Shown piece after piece: positions 47,801 to 60,082 of a stretch of 64,000 nucleotides of DNA; positions within the stretch are counted from its first letter, which is position 1, and every line of letters starts with the position of its first letter. Position numbers and translations under genes: made by a program. A model generated the notes under the pieces. That model was not told the DNA's origin. It did not search any database and saw only the letters and a program-made list of their open reading frames with translations. The stretch spans positions 1,348,501-1,412,500 of the forward strand of contig CM044860.1 in NCBI GenBank assembly GCA_024500155.1, read 5' to 3'. The stretch is from Chenopodium formosanum (Eukaryota > Streptophyta > Magnoliopsida > Caryophyllales > Amaranthaceae).

Positions 47801-48476
47801 AGAGGCAAAGGCAGTACTGAGACTGTTCCCTGTTTGGGCAACCAGCATTGTATATGCTATCGTCTTTTCACAATCCTCAACTTTTTTTACCAAACAAGGT
47901 CTTACCATGGATAGATCATTAGGATCTAACTTTTCTGTTCCCCCTGCTTCATTGCAGTCCTTTATAAGCCTCTCTGTTGTTCTTTTTATTCCCATCTATG
48001 ATCGTATTATAGTTCCTATAGCAAGAACTTATACCGAGAAACCTGCTGGATTAACAATGCTACAAAGAATAGGGACTGGGATGTTTATTTCCGCCGTCTC
48101 AATGGTAATTGCAGCTGTAGTTGAGAGGAAACGTCTTGAAACTGCTCTAGAACACAGCTTGGTTGATATGCCAAACATTACAGTCCCGATGAGCGTATGG
48201 TGGCTGGTCCCTCAGTATGTGCTATTTGGTATTTCAGATGTTTTCACTATGGTTGGCTTGCAGGAGTTTTTCTACGACCAAGTTCCTACCGAGCTGAGAA
48301 GTGTGGGTCTTTCGCTCTATTTGAGTGTGTTTGGGACGGGTAGCCTTTTGAGCAGCTTCATGGTCTCCATCATCGATAAAATAACTGGCAGCAATGGGCA
48401 AGACGGTTTTCAAGCAACCTCAACCGAGGTCATCTTGATTATTTCTATTGCCTACTTGCTGGATTCAGTGTCATAG
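43313..48476 (+). CDS. NPF/NRT1-PTR family proton-coupled transporter (NPF5-like), C-terminus frameshifted
   Basis: Exons 43313-43469, 43579-43796, 46464-47011 and 47726-48476 join in frame to 557 residues with GT-AG introns. The MAPAITV start is chosen because the upstream in-frame ATG (43286) is not conserved in the copy at 25358. The ExxER proton-coupling motif (EVAER) is at the exon 2 start, then GAIIADSFLGRY, GQSGHKPCVQAFGADQFD and FFNWWYLGM, all typical of plasma-membrane NPFs that carry nitrate, peptides or hormones. Many hydrophobic helices are visible. At about 48405 the frame is lost: the expected NPF ending (NLNRGHLDYFY, then AYFAKSYIYN) lies in another frame and ends at 48538. A 4-base deletion after DG explains this, so helix 12 is corrupted. 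The substrate is unknown; the NPF5 assignment is from overall resemblance. Confidence 0.85.
44857..44892 (+). repeat. (GT)n followed by poly-G run in NPF intron 2
   Basis: About eight GT units and then about 20 G. The intron 2 around it (43797-46463) also has poly-A at 44341-44363; no gene is recognised in the intron. Confidence 0.95.
45285..45475. repeat. Irregular repeat of taatgcattgttta in NPF intron 2
   Basis: Variants of taatgcattgtttaatgcatg recur about ten times. Many contain the palindrome tgcattaatgca-like core. Function unknown. Confidence 0.75.
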
Positions 48477-48965
48477 AAATTACTCTTTTTGCGTATTTTG
48501 CAAAGTCTTACATATATAATAGGAAAATGACTATATAATATGATAGTAGAAAGTCTAGTTAGCAAATTGTAAGACTTAAGGGTTAGACTTTAAGTATAAG
48601 ATCCTTAGTTCTAAACCCATCACTTCTGTAATGTATCATATAGCCTGTTATACTATATTCTATTATGAGCTTCCGAGGAGGCCTAAAGAAAGAAAAAGGG
48701 GATGAGATTGGTTGCTTCCCCTGATTAATGCTCTTTATAGTTTTTGATTACCTTGTATTCAAGATCTTTGTAAATGTATAGTCTCAATTTTTGGTTCGGT
48801 TAATGACAGTGTAATATAGTTTTATACTTTTGTATACTTTGTTCTGGGTCATTACAGCATTACCGATATCTGTTCCGTGCTCTCGTTGGCAGAATTGCAT
48901 CATACTTGCACTTTTCATAAACCTAATACATTAGCTCTTATTTGAACTTATTTTCCTATTATAGA

Positions 48966-49325
48966 ATGTCAAATGGCGAATTTATATAAGCTGGTTAGCC
49001 CTTTTTGTTATACGTATTTAAATTGTAATTTAAGCTTACATTGTTGTAACCAGTCAGTTATGGTAGGAGGTTTTCTCTTCGTTGTTGAGGACCTCGAAAG
49101 CAAACGACAACAATCACCGGATTAACATTTCTTTTAATATTTCTTCATTGTTCAAGGATGATGTTTATTTAGAAATCCAGGGCCTTTGTTAGACCCAATC
49201 AATCTTGGATCCAGTATCTTAATTAAAATGGTCATGATGATTGCTTAGTACCCTTTAAATTGGGTTTTAGTGTAGCAATTTTCAGTGTATCATCAAGATC
49301 AATATACAATTGGATCAAGTTCAAA
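48966..49325 (+). repeat. Left direct repeat flanking the SWEET remnant
   Basis: About 350 bp nearly identical to 50708-51057 in the same orientation; shared text includes tgtcaaatggcgaatttata and gaggacctcgaaagcaaacg. It lies after the NPF gene and before the SWEET remnant. Confidence 0.9.
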
Positions 49326-49629
49326 AAATAGATAGATAAGGAAGTAGGGTCGAATTCACAGGTAATCATTCTTTGTACATTATGATTATAGTGTGTTGCA
49401 ACTTTTCTTATATAACTTGCTGAATGTACAAAGAATGTTTATTTTAAATTTAAGCTTGTTTAATGCATCATTATTATAGTTGAGTATTACCAAATTACGT
49501 AAAATTACTTATAAATTAACAAATTACGTGAAAATGTTTGCTTTATTTCTTTATATACTCCGGTATATTGAATGAGACTCATAAAATACCGAAAAATTAG
49601 ATTTTTATTTAAGATGTTATCGGTGTGGG

Positions 49630-49869
49630 CCGATTTTTGAACACCCCTAATTATAGCTAACAATAGTCTGGGCTCGATTAGGACCCCTAAGGTCCAAATA
49701 GAGACTTCGAATCGGAACACGAATAAAACACAAAATTAAAGTTGATTTATAGTTTATACAGTACGATATATTTTTAATCAATCATAATTTCTTTTGAGCC
49801 TTTTACTCTAGTACTACCGTATAAATTGCCCCTTAAAACTCGAACATCTTTTGTAGAAGCTAAACAAAA
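49630..49869 (+). promoter_or_regulatory. Conserved SWEET upstream region, block 3
   Basis: It matches the - strand of 10360-10560 (agctaacaatagtctgggct, cggaacacgaataaaacaca, tcgaacatctt). The match runs to the SWEET ATG, so the promoter was duplicated with the gene. Confidence 0.65.
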
Positions 49870-50114
49870 ATGGTAATGTATGGTGATCTTCATGCAATTC
49901 TGGGTATTATTGGTATGTTTATTATTCTCTTTTTTTTTTCCTCCCTTTTATAAATTTGTTTAATCTCACTTTTTTTAATGTGAAGGTTTGCAATTCTGCT
50001 GGGGCTATACTTGCCGTAGGACAGCTGATTTTGTACACTTGGTACTATGTCCCTGCACCGAGGGGAGTCTTCCCTAGTCCCCGTCACCACACCTTGAGGA
50101 GTCAATTCAGGTGA
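49870..50114 (+). pseudogene. SWEET remnant with internal exons deleted, block 3
   Basis: Exon 1 (49870-49912) reads MVMYGDLHAILGIIG with donor gtatg. After only 73 bp of intron-1 sequence comes a frame starting at 49986 with AGAILAVGQLILYTWYY, which resembles the last SWEET helix (consensus NGLG...QLILYA.YY). The five middle helices are missing. This helix is exactly what the chimera at 9352 lacks. The reading continues to TGA 50112-50114. Confidence 0.65.
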
Positions 50115-50707
50115 ACCACAGTACGATTCTTATAATCTACTGTACTGGGTACCATGTCCTCTTGTTGATCTTCAATTTAGTGAGCTTAACAGCAAATTAA
50201 AGAAAACTAAATGGCGTTAAATTGTAGTTGTAACTTGTAAGTATGTGGCCATTCTAATAACTAGTTTAGAAGTGTGATTTCTTGTTGATTGATTTTGTGG
50301 TTATTGATGAGGAGGAATAGGGTGATTGAGAAAAAGTGAATCACATAGACTACTTTATGTTAATGACTTGGTTTCCTAGTTGGAGCAAGGATAGAATACT
50401 TTGAGAAAACAAACATCTCAAGGCAAATACTGTTGTAGTATAGTGGTATTATGTGATTTTTTGACAATATATGATGGTAGTTTGAAAGAAAAACATGTAG
50501 GGTTGGAGTTATTGATTCGATTCACGGATCATCTAAGAGGATCCTCTGGATGGAAATTGATTAAAGTGTTCAAGTAGAGGGTGTGTACTCTCTGCAGTGT
50601 GCTTAACTGCTTATGCTTTGCATATGTGTTGACTGTTAAACTGAATTACCTTTGATATTTGAATGGTGATAAAACCAATTACTACTATGAAAAAGTGAGT
50701 TTTTAAA

Positions 50708-51057
50708 TGTCAAATGGCGAACTTATATAAGCTGGTTAGCCCTTTTTGTTATACAATTGTAAATTAAGCTTATATTGTTGTAACCAGAGTCGGGTATGGT
50801 AGGAGATTTTCTCCTCGTTGTTGAGGACCTCGAAAGCAAACGACAACAATCACTAGATTAACATGTCTTTTAACATTTCTTCATTGTTCAAGGATGATGT
50901 TTATTTAGAAATCCAGGGCCTTTGTTAGACCCAATCAATCTTAGTATCTTAATTAAAATGGTCATGATGATTGCTTAGTACCCTTTAAATTGGATTTTAG
51001 TGGAGCAATTTTCAGTGTATCATCAAGATCAATATACAATTGAATCAAGTTCAAATT
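50708..51057 (+). repeat. Right direct repeat flanking the SWEET remnant
   Basis: Second copy of 48966-49325, with small differences (cggatt versus agatt; a 10-bp deletion of ggatcca). Between the copies are the SWEET remnant and about 600 bp without features. Confidence 0.9.
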
Positions 51058-51944
51058 GGATCAATTTGGGCCAACCAAAAGTTTATCATAAATACTTAAA
51101 TTTATATGTCAACATTCTTTGTACATTCAGCAAGTTGCAACACTGTCAAACACTGTACTTTTAAGCACGATCCCCTTCATCTTGAGCTGTATATAATATA
51201 TATGATCTAGTTGTCCATTTCAAAAGCATGATCTTCAAATTTCTTAAATCTAATCTACCATAATGTACTTAGTGCCTAAATGTGAACTCGACATACATGT
51301 CTATCTTTACACTTAGTCATACAATTTATCAATGCATAGCGTATTTACACTTACATACTTATTTCTGTACACTCGGTGTATGATAGAATCTTACTCAAAC
51401 CATCGATCACAAATAACAATGCCATCATATTATGATATTGTTTGAACTTTGACCTAAAAATAACAAATAAATTTGTCTGGTTGGTAGAAATTAGTTGAAT
51501 GAAGATTGAATAAGTTAATCATGTAAGTTAGTAGAACATGTATTTCTGTGACAGTAAGATCTTACCTGTCATCACAAACACAATAAAGCGTTGCGCAATC
51601 ATTGGTTGATACAAATTTAACATAATCTTACTATTATTGAAAATTTGAACAGAACATTCTTTTCCCTAATCTTTCATTATACTATAAAATAAAATCAAAG
51701 TATATAATCTCTTAACTTTGTTGCCGTTTTAGGTACATAGTATAGTATATACGAAATAATAAGAATTTCTTTTGTTTTTGTCAACTATTTTATAATTGTA
51801 TATATATACGCCAATATTACAAGACTATTAACTGTAAACAACGTACTGAATCATGTATAATACTTGGGCAATTCAATCAGCCTCCTCAAAAAAAGTCTTT
51901 TGAGTCATTCATTCAGATTCTATATTATATTATACTAGGTTAAA
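51058..51944. other. Intergenic DNA, nothing recognised
   Basis: AT-rich, without gene, RNA or terminal repeats that I could recognise. Confidence 0.5.
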
Positions 51945-51975
51945 ATCCCGTGCAATGCACGATTGTTAAATAATT
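51945..51975 (-). mobile_element. Helitron 3' terminus
   Basis: On the - strand a hairpin (CGTGC, ATT, GCACG) is followed by GGATTTTAACCTAG and then T, the standard Helitron 3' end. The body lies to the right and its 5' end was not located. The poly-A at 52112-52149 falls inside the presumed body. Confidence 0.6.
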
Positions 51976-54040
<2,065 letters not shown>

Positions 54041-54043
54041 AAA

Positions 54044-54190
54044 GGTTTTGCGTGAGACCGGACTCACGTGAGACCGGGCTCAATAACAAAAGTCCAATAA
54101 AAAGGCGCGGGCTAACTAAACCCGATCGCGAGGCCCGCAACACCAAAAACATGATAGTGGACTCACGTGAGTCCGTCTCACCCAAAACTT
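54044..54190. mobile_element. Foldback MITE
   Basis: Left end gttttgcgtgagaccggact and, on the other strand of the right end, gttttgggtgagacggactc; the palindrome actcacgtgag is near both ends. 147 bp. The superfamily is not clear. Confidence 0.7.
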
Positions 54191-54665
54191 TACCCTACTT
54201 CATATATACTCTCTCTCTTATCTTATGTACGAATAATATCTACTCCGTATAAATTAATTTTCTAGCTTATATAATTGTACAAATGTTGAAGTAAGGATAA
54301 TGTATGTACATTGTACAAAGTGTCTTAATTTGATTAACCCTAAGCCATAACCCAATGTGTAGTTAGTGTAAAATAATGAAGGGTTCCTTTCATTAGAGGT
54401 TCATCCTTCGTAGATTTTTCGCAATTAAGGACGTACATTGCGTGTGGATATATTTATCTTTACTAATTAGTTAGTCAAGAAATCGTGCACAATGTTATAA
54501 CTTTGACGTAATTTAACCTACTATCAACTACAACTACTAAGTATATGAATATCTGTACTCCGTGGTAAGTATGGTTAAACTATCACAAAAGTAGTGAGAA
54601 AAGTTGCTTGCTTTTTAACCATTAAACTAGTGATATTATAGCGACACTCATAATTATCTTAATTA

Positions 54666-55568
54666 CTTCCTCTAGTTTTTAAGTTGACACACCTTGACTT
54701 ATGTATTATTCACAAATTACACTTTGTTAGGTTTTGTGACTATTCAATGGCTACAATAAAATTGTAGCTATTGTAATTAGTTCTAATCTTGACCCTTTAT
54801 TTTAAATGTTCAATCTTGTCCATTCATCAATTGACTTTAATTTTTAATAAGAAATAAAAATAAAAAAATAAAAAAAAAACAGTTATACAGTTTCTAAAAC
54901 AAAAAACTGAACTTTGCCACCATTAATGCATTTACTTGTAATTTCTAAGTTTAAAGAAATCTCCCATCTCCATTAAAAATCAGCATTTGATTATAGTTTA
55001 TTAACAATACACCCAATCTACGGCATTATATATATTACAAGGTCCATAGATTTTGCATCAAATTTATCAAATAATGAATCATCCTCCATAAAAGAAAACC
55101 AGAAAAATCGAGGAATAAAGAAGATGATGAAAAATTGTGAGATTTGTCTCTAATTTTCAAGAAAACAATCAATTGCCATTAAAGATTAAAAAAATATTAA
55201 TCATCAATAAAATAAATTAGAAATTTCATCCTTAGATCAAATTTTCAAGTATTAAAAAAGCTAAATTATTTTTATCTCTCTCTTTTTTTTTTTTTTAAGA
55301 GAGAAAATTTTTTTTATCTCATTTTTTTTGGATAAAATGTATTTTAAAGTCAACTAAACGGATGGATATGATGAATTTTATTAATTGGAGGGTTGTGATT
55401 CACTCAGTTACAATGGCCACAATTTTATTGTAGCCATTTGAAAACTGTCCGTGATTTATAACTACGATAAATTATAGTAATATAAGGTCTTACTTAAATC
55501 GTCTCAATGTAAATTATGTACTAAAAAGCGTGATAAAGAAAAGTGTCAACTAAAAAAACGATGATAAT
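54666..55568. mobile_element. Degenerate Stowaway MITE containing a second inverted-repeat element
   Basis: The outer ends (cttcctctagtttttaagtt and, on the other strand, cgttttttagttgacac) and body match the 253-bp family at 40859. A second element at about 54745-55440 splits it: ends caatggctacaataaaattg and, on the other strand, caaatggctacaataaaatt, about 40 bp of inverted repeat. Confidence 0.7.
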
Positions 55569-55810
55569 ACTTTTTTTTCTTCTCATAATTATAATAACTA
55601 TATCAACTTCTAGTTTTCAAACATTCAATGTGATGTACGTGTAATTTTTGACAATTGTGACTGCTACCAAATATTTTGTATTACGAATTCTATAATTGAA
55701 AGTGACCAGTACATTTTTTTAAAGATTTAGCAAGAATGAAAGGGATGATTTGATGTGTGGAGATAATTACATATTTTGATATTAAATTAAAAATGTTATC
55801 GATTTACCGA

Positions 55811-55849
<39 letters not shown>

Positions 55850-56061
55850 AGAAGATAGATGATACAAATCGTGCATCTCTTAAAAAAAAATAAAATGTTG
55901 ACATAATGTTCCATTAACATCAGTAATAACTCAGAGCAAATAAACTTTAGTGATTAGAACGTGTCTAAAATAATTATTAGGAATTTATGAAGAGATTCTA
56001 ATAACTTGAATGGAAACCATTAGAACAACAAAATTCTCTATCAAATTGTTTCTTTTTGTTT
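55569..56061. other. AT-rich DNA, nothing recognised
   Basis: Contains a poly-A run at 55817-55846. Confidence 0.5.
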
Positions 56062-56311
56062 ATTTGTTTTGCTATATTGCCTACTGCCCTACTGGTGAGT
56101 TGGGGTTTGGTTGATTGAAACCTCCAAAGAAAGGGACCAACTTCGGGTCAAGTACATTACCATATTACATAATTTCACCCATTCAACGAATTTCACGTGG
56201 TTATTAAAAAAGTTAGGTCATGGAATAAGACATTGATTTTAATTGAACCCTTAAATTTGAGGACTGGTAGCTTACACTTACCGTTGATTGAATAATAGCT
56301 AGTTAATATAA
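56062..56311 (+). repeat. Left direct repeat flanking SPH copy C
   Basis: About 250 bp matching 57904-58163 in the same orientation (ctgccctactggtgagttgg, aggtcatggaataagacatt). The two copies enclose the SPH gene and its flank. Confidence 0.85.
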
Positions 56312-56444
56312 TTTAGATGTTAATTCTTACATTCAATTAGATGCATTCATATATTGATAATTCTTACATTCAATTAGATGCATTCATATATTGATACATA
56401 TAATAGGGAAAAAAAAAAATAATAAATAAGCATCAATGAATGAG

Positions 56445-57014
56445 TTACCTATTAGAAAAAACAGCCCTAACAAACTTGTACTTATTGTTATTGTTGGAAT
56501 AAGTTGTTTCACCAGAGGAAGACCATCCAAATTGGTCCCAAATAGTATAGATGTTCCATAGCACAATAATCCCAACTTTGGGCTCTCCGTTCCATCTCAT
56601 ATAGCACTGAACCACATTGCAACGATCATCTCTAATTTCAACATGAAACTGATATTCATATGTGGATGATGGTAACACTATCTTCCAACCAAGATCATGT
56701 AAATGATTGCCGTATTTACGTATGCAATGCACTAGCAAAATATTATTCTCATTAATCTTACTTGTATCATTCTGTCGCGCTATCTTGTTCATGATCCTCA
56801 CATGACCTCCTACGTTCCATATCAGATTTAAATAAAGTACACCCAAAATTAAGAGTGTAACAAATGTAAACATAAGGCACATTGTAGTTTTAAACAATAT
56901 CTCGCTATTGCTATAACACAAGAATGACCACAACTTGTTCATCTTCACGTTTTCGTCGCCATACCAAGCATACTCAGCATCATCACTCTCAAAAGTCAAA
57001 ACTGTCTTCCACAT
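56445..57014 (-). CDS. S-protein homologue (self-incompatibility S1-like), copy C
   Basis: The start at 57014 (MWKTV) and the stop at 56445 match copy A, 189 residues. Differences are few and mostly single residues (IMHK becomes ILFK, RLND becomes RQND, EYGN becomes KYGN). The N-terminal hydrophobic anchor, the VHC and QCYMRWNGE motifs and the Asn-rich tail are kept. Two intact copies and one broken copy suggest selection or very recent duplication. The role is unknown; SPHs are secreted signalling-type proteins. Confidence 0.72.
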   Translation of the reverse strand: MWKTVLTFESDDAEYAWYGDENVKMNKLWSFLCYSNSEILFKTTMCLMFTFVTLLILGVLYLNLIWNVGGHVRIMNKIARQNDTSKINENNILLVHCIRKYGNHLHDLGWKIVLPSSTYEYQFHVEIRDDRCNVVQCYMRWNGEPKVGIIVLWNIYTIWDQFGWSSSGETTYSNNNNKYKFVRAVFSNR

Positions 57015-57034
57015 TAGCAACACGAACCTCAACC

Positions 57035-57870
57035 ATTTTTAATTTTACAGAATCAAATTAGTATTTTCAGGAATATATTTCTTTTTTGGTAATGCAAATT
57101 TAAAATACCCCAATTCAAGGCTTCAACAATGTTAGTTGAGTAATATCAGGGACGACATTCAAGGAAAGTGTAACAAACAGGAATTTTCCTTCTTGTTGGG
57201 TGAAAAATACCCAAAACTATTGAAAAAAAATAACTTCAAGGTGGAGTTAATCTTATTTTTTATAGGGAAAAAGTCAATCGTATTATCGCTACAAGTTTAG
57301 AGGCGGCACACACAATGCATGCATGATTATCTATTTATAGGGAAAAAATCAAAAGCTATTTATTTCAACTGTTGCTTGGCACCAACTGATGGTTGCATCC
57401 TTTACTTTGATAATGCTGATTAAAATTTCTCTTGTATGAAAATCATGAAATTATAATATTTCTTATATAAAGCCTCTTTGTTTTTTTGTTTTTTTTTTTT
57501 TAAGCAAATAGATTATCAAGCCTTAATCGCTTTTATTATCCCGTTGTGATTATAATAATGTTCATTGTTAAATTGAAATTTTTGAATGCATTGGACCTAT
57601 TTTCTACATTGTAGTACATGTAAAATTGTAAACATATTGTTTACCATTAATAAGTAATAATGAATAATAATTAAAATTAATTCATATTTGGAGATATCAT
57701 CTTAATTGCTCTTGATGCTTTGTTGAATTTGATCTATATTGTAGATCGATCCTTACTTTTAAGAAATATTGCATAATTTTCACTACCCTTAATTCTCGTA
57801 AGAAAAATTCGACTAGGCACACTACATTATGAGACAAAGGAGTATCTTTTAACTTATTAAAATTCTAACT
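57035..57870. repeat. Downstream flank of segmental-duplication copy C
   Basis: Near-identical to about 16550-17450 beside SPH copy A (aggcggcacacacaatgcat, gatctatattgtagatcgat). No gene is present. Confidence 0.85.
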
Positions 57871-57903
57871 AACCCTTAATTCTCGTAACAAAAATTTTTT
57901 GTT

Positions 57904-58163
57904 TGTTTGTTTTGCTATATATATTGCCTATATACTGCCCTACTGGTGAGTTGGGGTTTGGTTGATTGGAAACCTCCTAAGAAAGGGACCAAATTTGGGT
58001 CAAGTACACTACCATATTACATATTGTCACCCATTTGACGAAATTAACGTGGTTATTAAAAGGTAGGTCATGGAATAAGACATTGATTTTAATCCGACCC
58101 ATAAATTTTACGAGGACAAATAGCTATTTACAATTGCCCTTGATTGAATAATACTCCAATTAA
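57904..58163 (+). repeat. Right direct repeat flanking SPH copy C
   Basis: Second copy of 56062-56311 with scattered differences. Confidence 0.85.
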
Positions 58164-59157
58164 TATATTCGATCATATATTGATACATATATTATTATTA
58201 CAGGTTCATAATAGCCTAGAGACTAAGCTAGCTAACATGTGTAACTGTGTAAGTGTAACACATATAATTTACATGTTCGTTGTTTAAATTAAGATAACAA
58301 CGTCATAAAAAAAAATGCACATACTATACTCAACATGAACATTGTACAACCTAAATAAGTCGGTATATAAGGTGTGTGTGACTGACGCAGGGTATATCAC
58401 AATTGTAATTTGTAAGACACCTTACACATCAATATGTGATAATGTTTACGTGAAAAGGTATGGTTGCATATATTTAATATCATTTGAGGGTTAGCTAGGA
58501 AAGAGCATAAATTCAATCAGCAGCAATCCATTTTTGGGGCAAAGCAAAGAAACAAGTAGGGAATATTGAATGTGTAGTAGTTAGTTTACATATTAAATTT
58601 TCTTTCACTATCTTTTGTTAGAAGTTCTAGGGTTAAAAGGAAATAAAGATATTTTATGAAGCATTGAGAGGTCAGGGGAAGAATTGAAGTCTCAAGTCTA
58701 CCCATTAAGATTTCAGCCAAACTACATTTCCGCCACTTTAATTGTGGGTGTCTCTAACAAGTACTGTTACTTAGATGTTATATTAAGATGTACAAGCACT
58801 TATGAAGACCAAATTAAACCTTGTTTTTATTTGTGTATGTACATAACTAGAAAATGAAAGCTATCTATACTAAACCTACCTTGTTCGACTCCATGCAGGC
58901 AATGGAAAAACGAGAAAGTACGGGGTGATGATCTGATCTCCCGACATCAATGAATAGTGTCGATATCACTCTTCAATTGAATGTCTATAAAGTCGTCCCT
59001 TAATTTACAATCTATATTTAAAAATCACATGTTCATGGATATTATGAATTAATGATTTTTTCTTTAAACATTTTAGACATTAGCCAATCATATTTCATGA
59101 GGAAATATAGCCAAAGAAATCAATGGACCTCAACTTGCATGGATATTTAATACACTG
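58164..59157. other. Intergenic DNA, nothing recognised
   Basis: No gene or element was recognised between the direct repeat and the LTR. The five bases before the LTR are cactg. Confidence 0.5.
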
Positions 59158-59568
59158 TGTTTCGGATGAAAACAATGGGACCTTGCTGAAGGTCCGAAAA
59201 GGTGGTGAAGACTGGATTCGGTCCAAACGACGTTGGGCCGAAGGTTTCCTGCACAGTAAATACACATAAACTAGCCTCGGGGGTGTTGCCGAGGAAGGCC
59301 CCTCCGATGCTGAAGTCAGTACAATGTGTAGAGAGAAAGCTATGCAAGAGAATTAATTGCTTGAGGCTTTGTTGTTCTGTTAGAAAAATGACACATTGAT
59401 GGCTTTTATACCTTGGCATATATGAGAGATGTGGGCCTGGACCCAATTGACTTGCCTTTGAGAACTGGTCTTGACTTTAGCATGGGCTGGAGAGTTGAAC
59501 CTTGACCTTGGGCTTTGGATTGGATCATTTAATGACTAGACCCAATTGGACTAAATTGGACCCATACA
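59158..59568 (-). mobile_element. 3' LTR of Tat element 2
   Basis: On the - strand it runs from TGTATGGGTCCAATTTAG to CATCCGAAACA, 411 bp. A TATA box (ggtataaaagcc, - strand 59412-59401) is followed by the R-U5 region. The opening TGTATGGG is shared with the LTR of element 1, but the rest differs, so the two are related families and not copies. Confidence 0.8.
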
Positions 59569-59581
59569 ACTTGCCCCCCAG
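59569..59581 (-). promoter_or_regulatory. Polypurine tract of element 2
   Basis: On the - strand tctggggggcaagt directly precedes the LTR start. Confidence 0.8.
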
Positions 59582-60082
59582 ACCCGATTTGGAAGAATGA
59601 CGGGTCGGGTTTGATTAACCAGAAAAAGGAGGGAAGTAAATGATTTAATTAATCCAAGGATTTGAATTTAAACCGCAATTAGTGAAATGATGACGGTTAA
59701 ATGGATAATGGAGGAAGTTGGACGGATAATGGGTCATCAGATTGCGGGAAACGTGCTTAACGGTTACTTAACGAGGAATTAAAGAGCAATTTTAAGCGCG
59801 AGCCTCTTAAAATTCCCATTTCTGGAAATAAAACCAAAAGATACGCACTCTTTCCTCATTTCTTCACCCACACAAAATTGAACCCCGCACGAGAACCCTT
59901 GAATCCGTATCGAAACTTCGCTGAATCCCCGAGAAATAAGCTTAGAAACCGAAATTCATCATTCCGAACCAGTAGATCGGCGAATTCTGCTTCAGATAAA
60001 GGTAATTTTCTCTGATTTTTGATTGATTTTCTTCAGATTTGAACTCCTTCCCCCTTTTCTTTCGATTTTCTTCGAAACTTTA
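59582..60082 (+). promoter_or_regulatory. Promoter and leader of the antisense gene
   Basis: The antisense gene must start within the element, between the polypurine tract and its ATG. A likely leader intron is present: donor after cagataaag (gtaatt, 60001) and acceptor ttcttcag before atttgaactcc (near 60035). No clear TATA box was identified. Confidence 0.5.

Noticed and set aside
48966..51057. LTR pair of a short retrotransposon
   Set aside because: The direct repeats lack TG...CA ends, primer binding site and polypurine tract, and the interior is a gene remnant.
59202..59446. Small reading frames on both strands at 59.2-59.4 kb
   Set aside because: They lie within the LTR of element 2, which explains the sequence.
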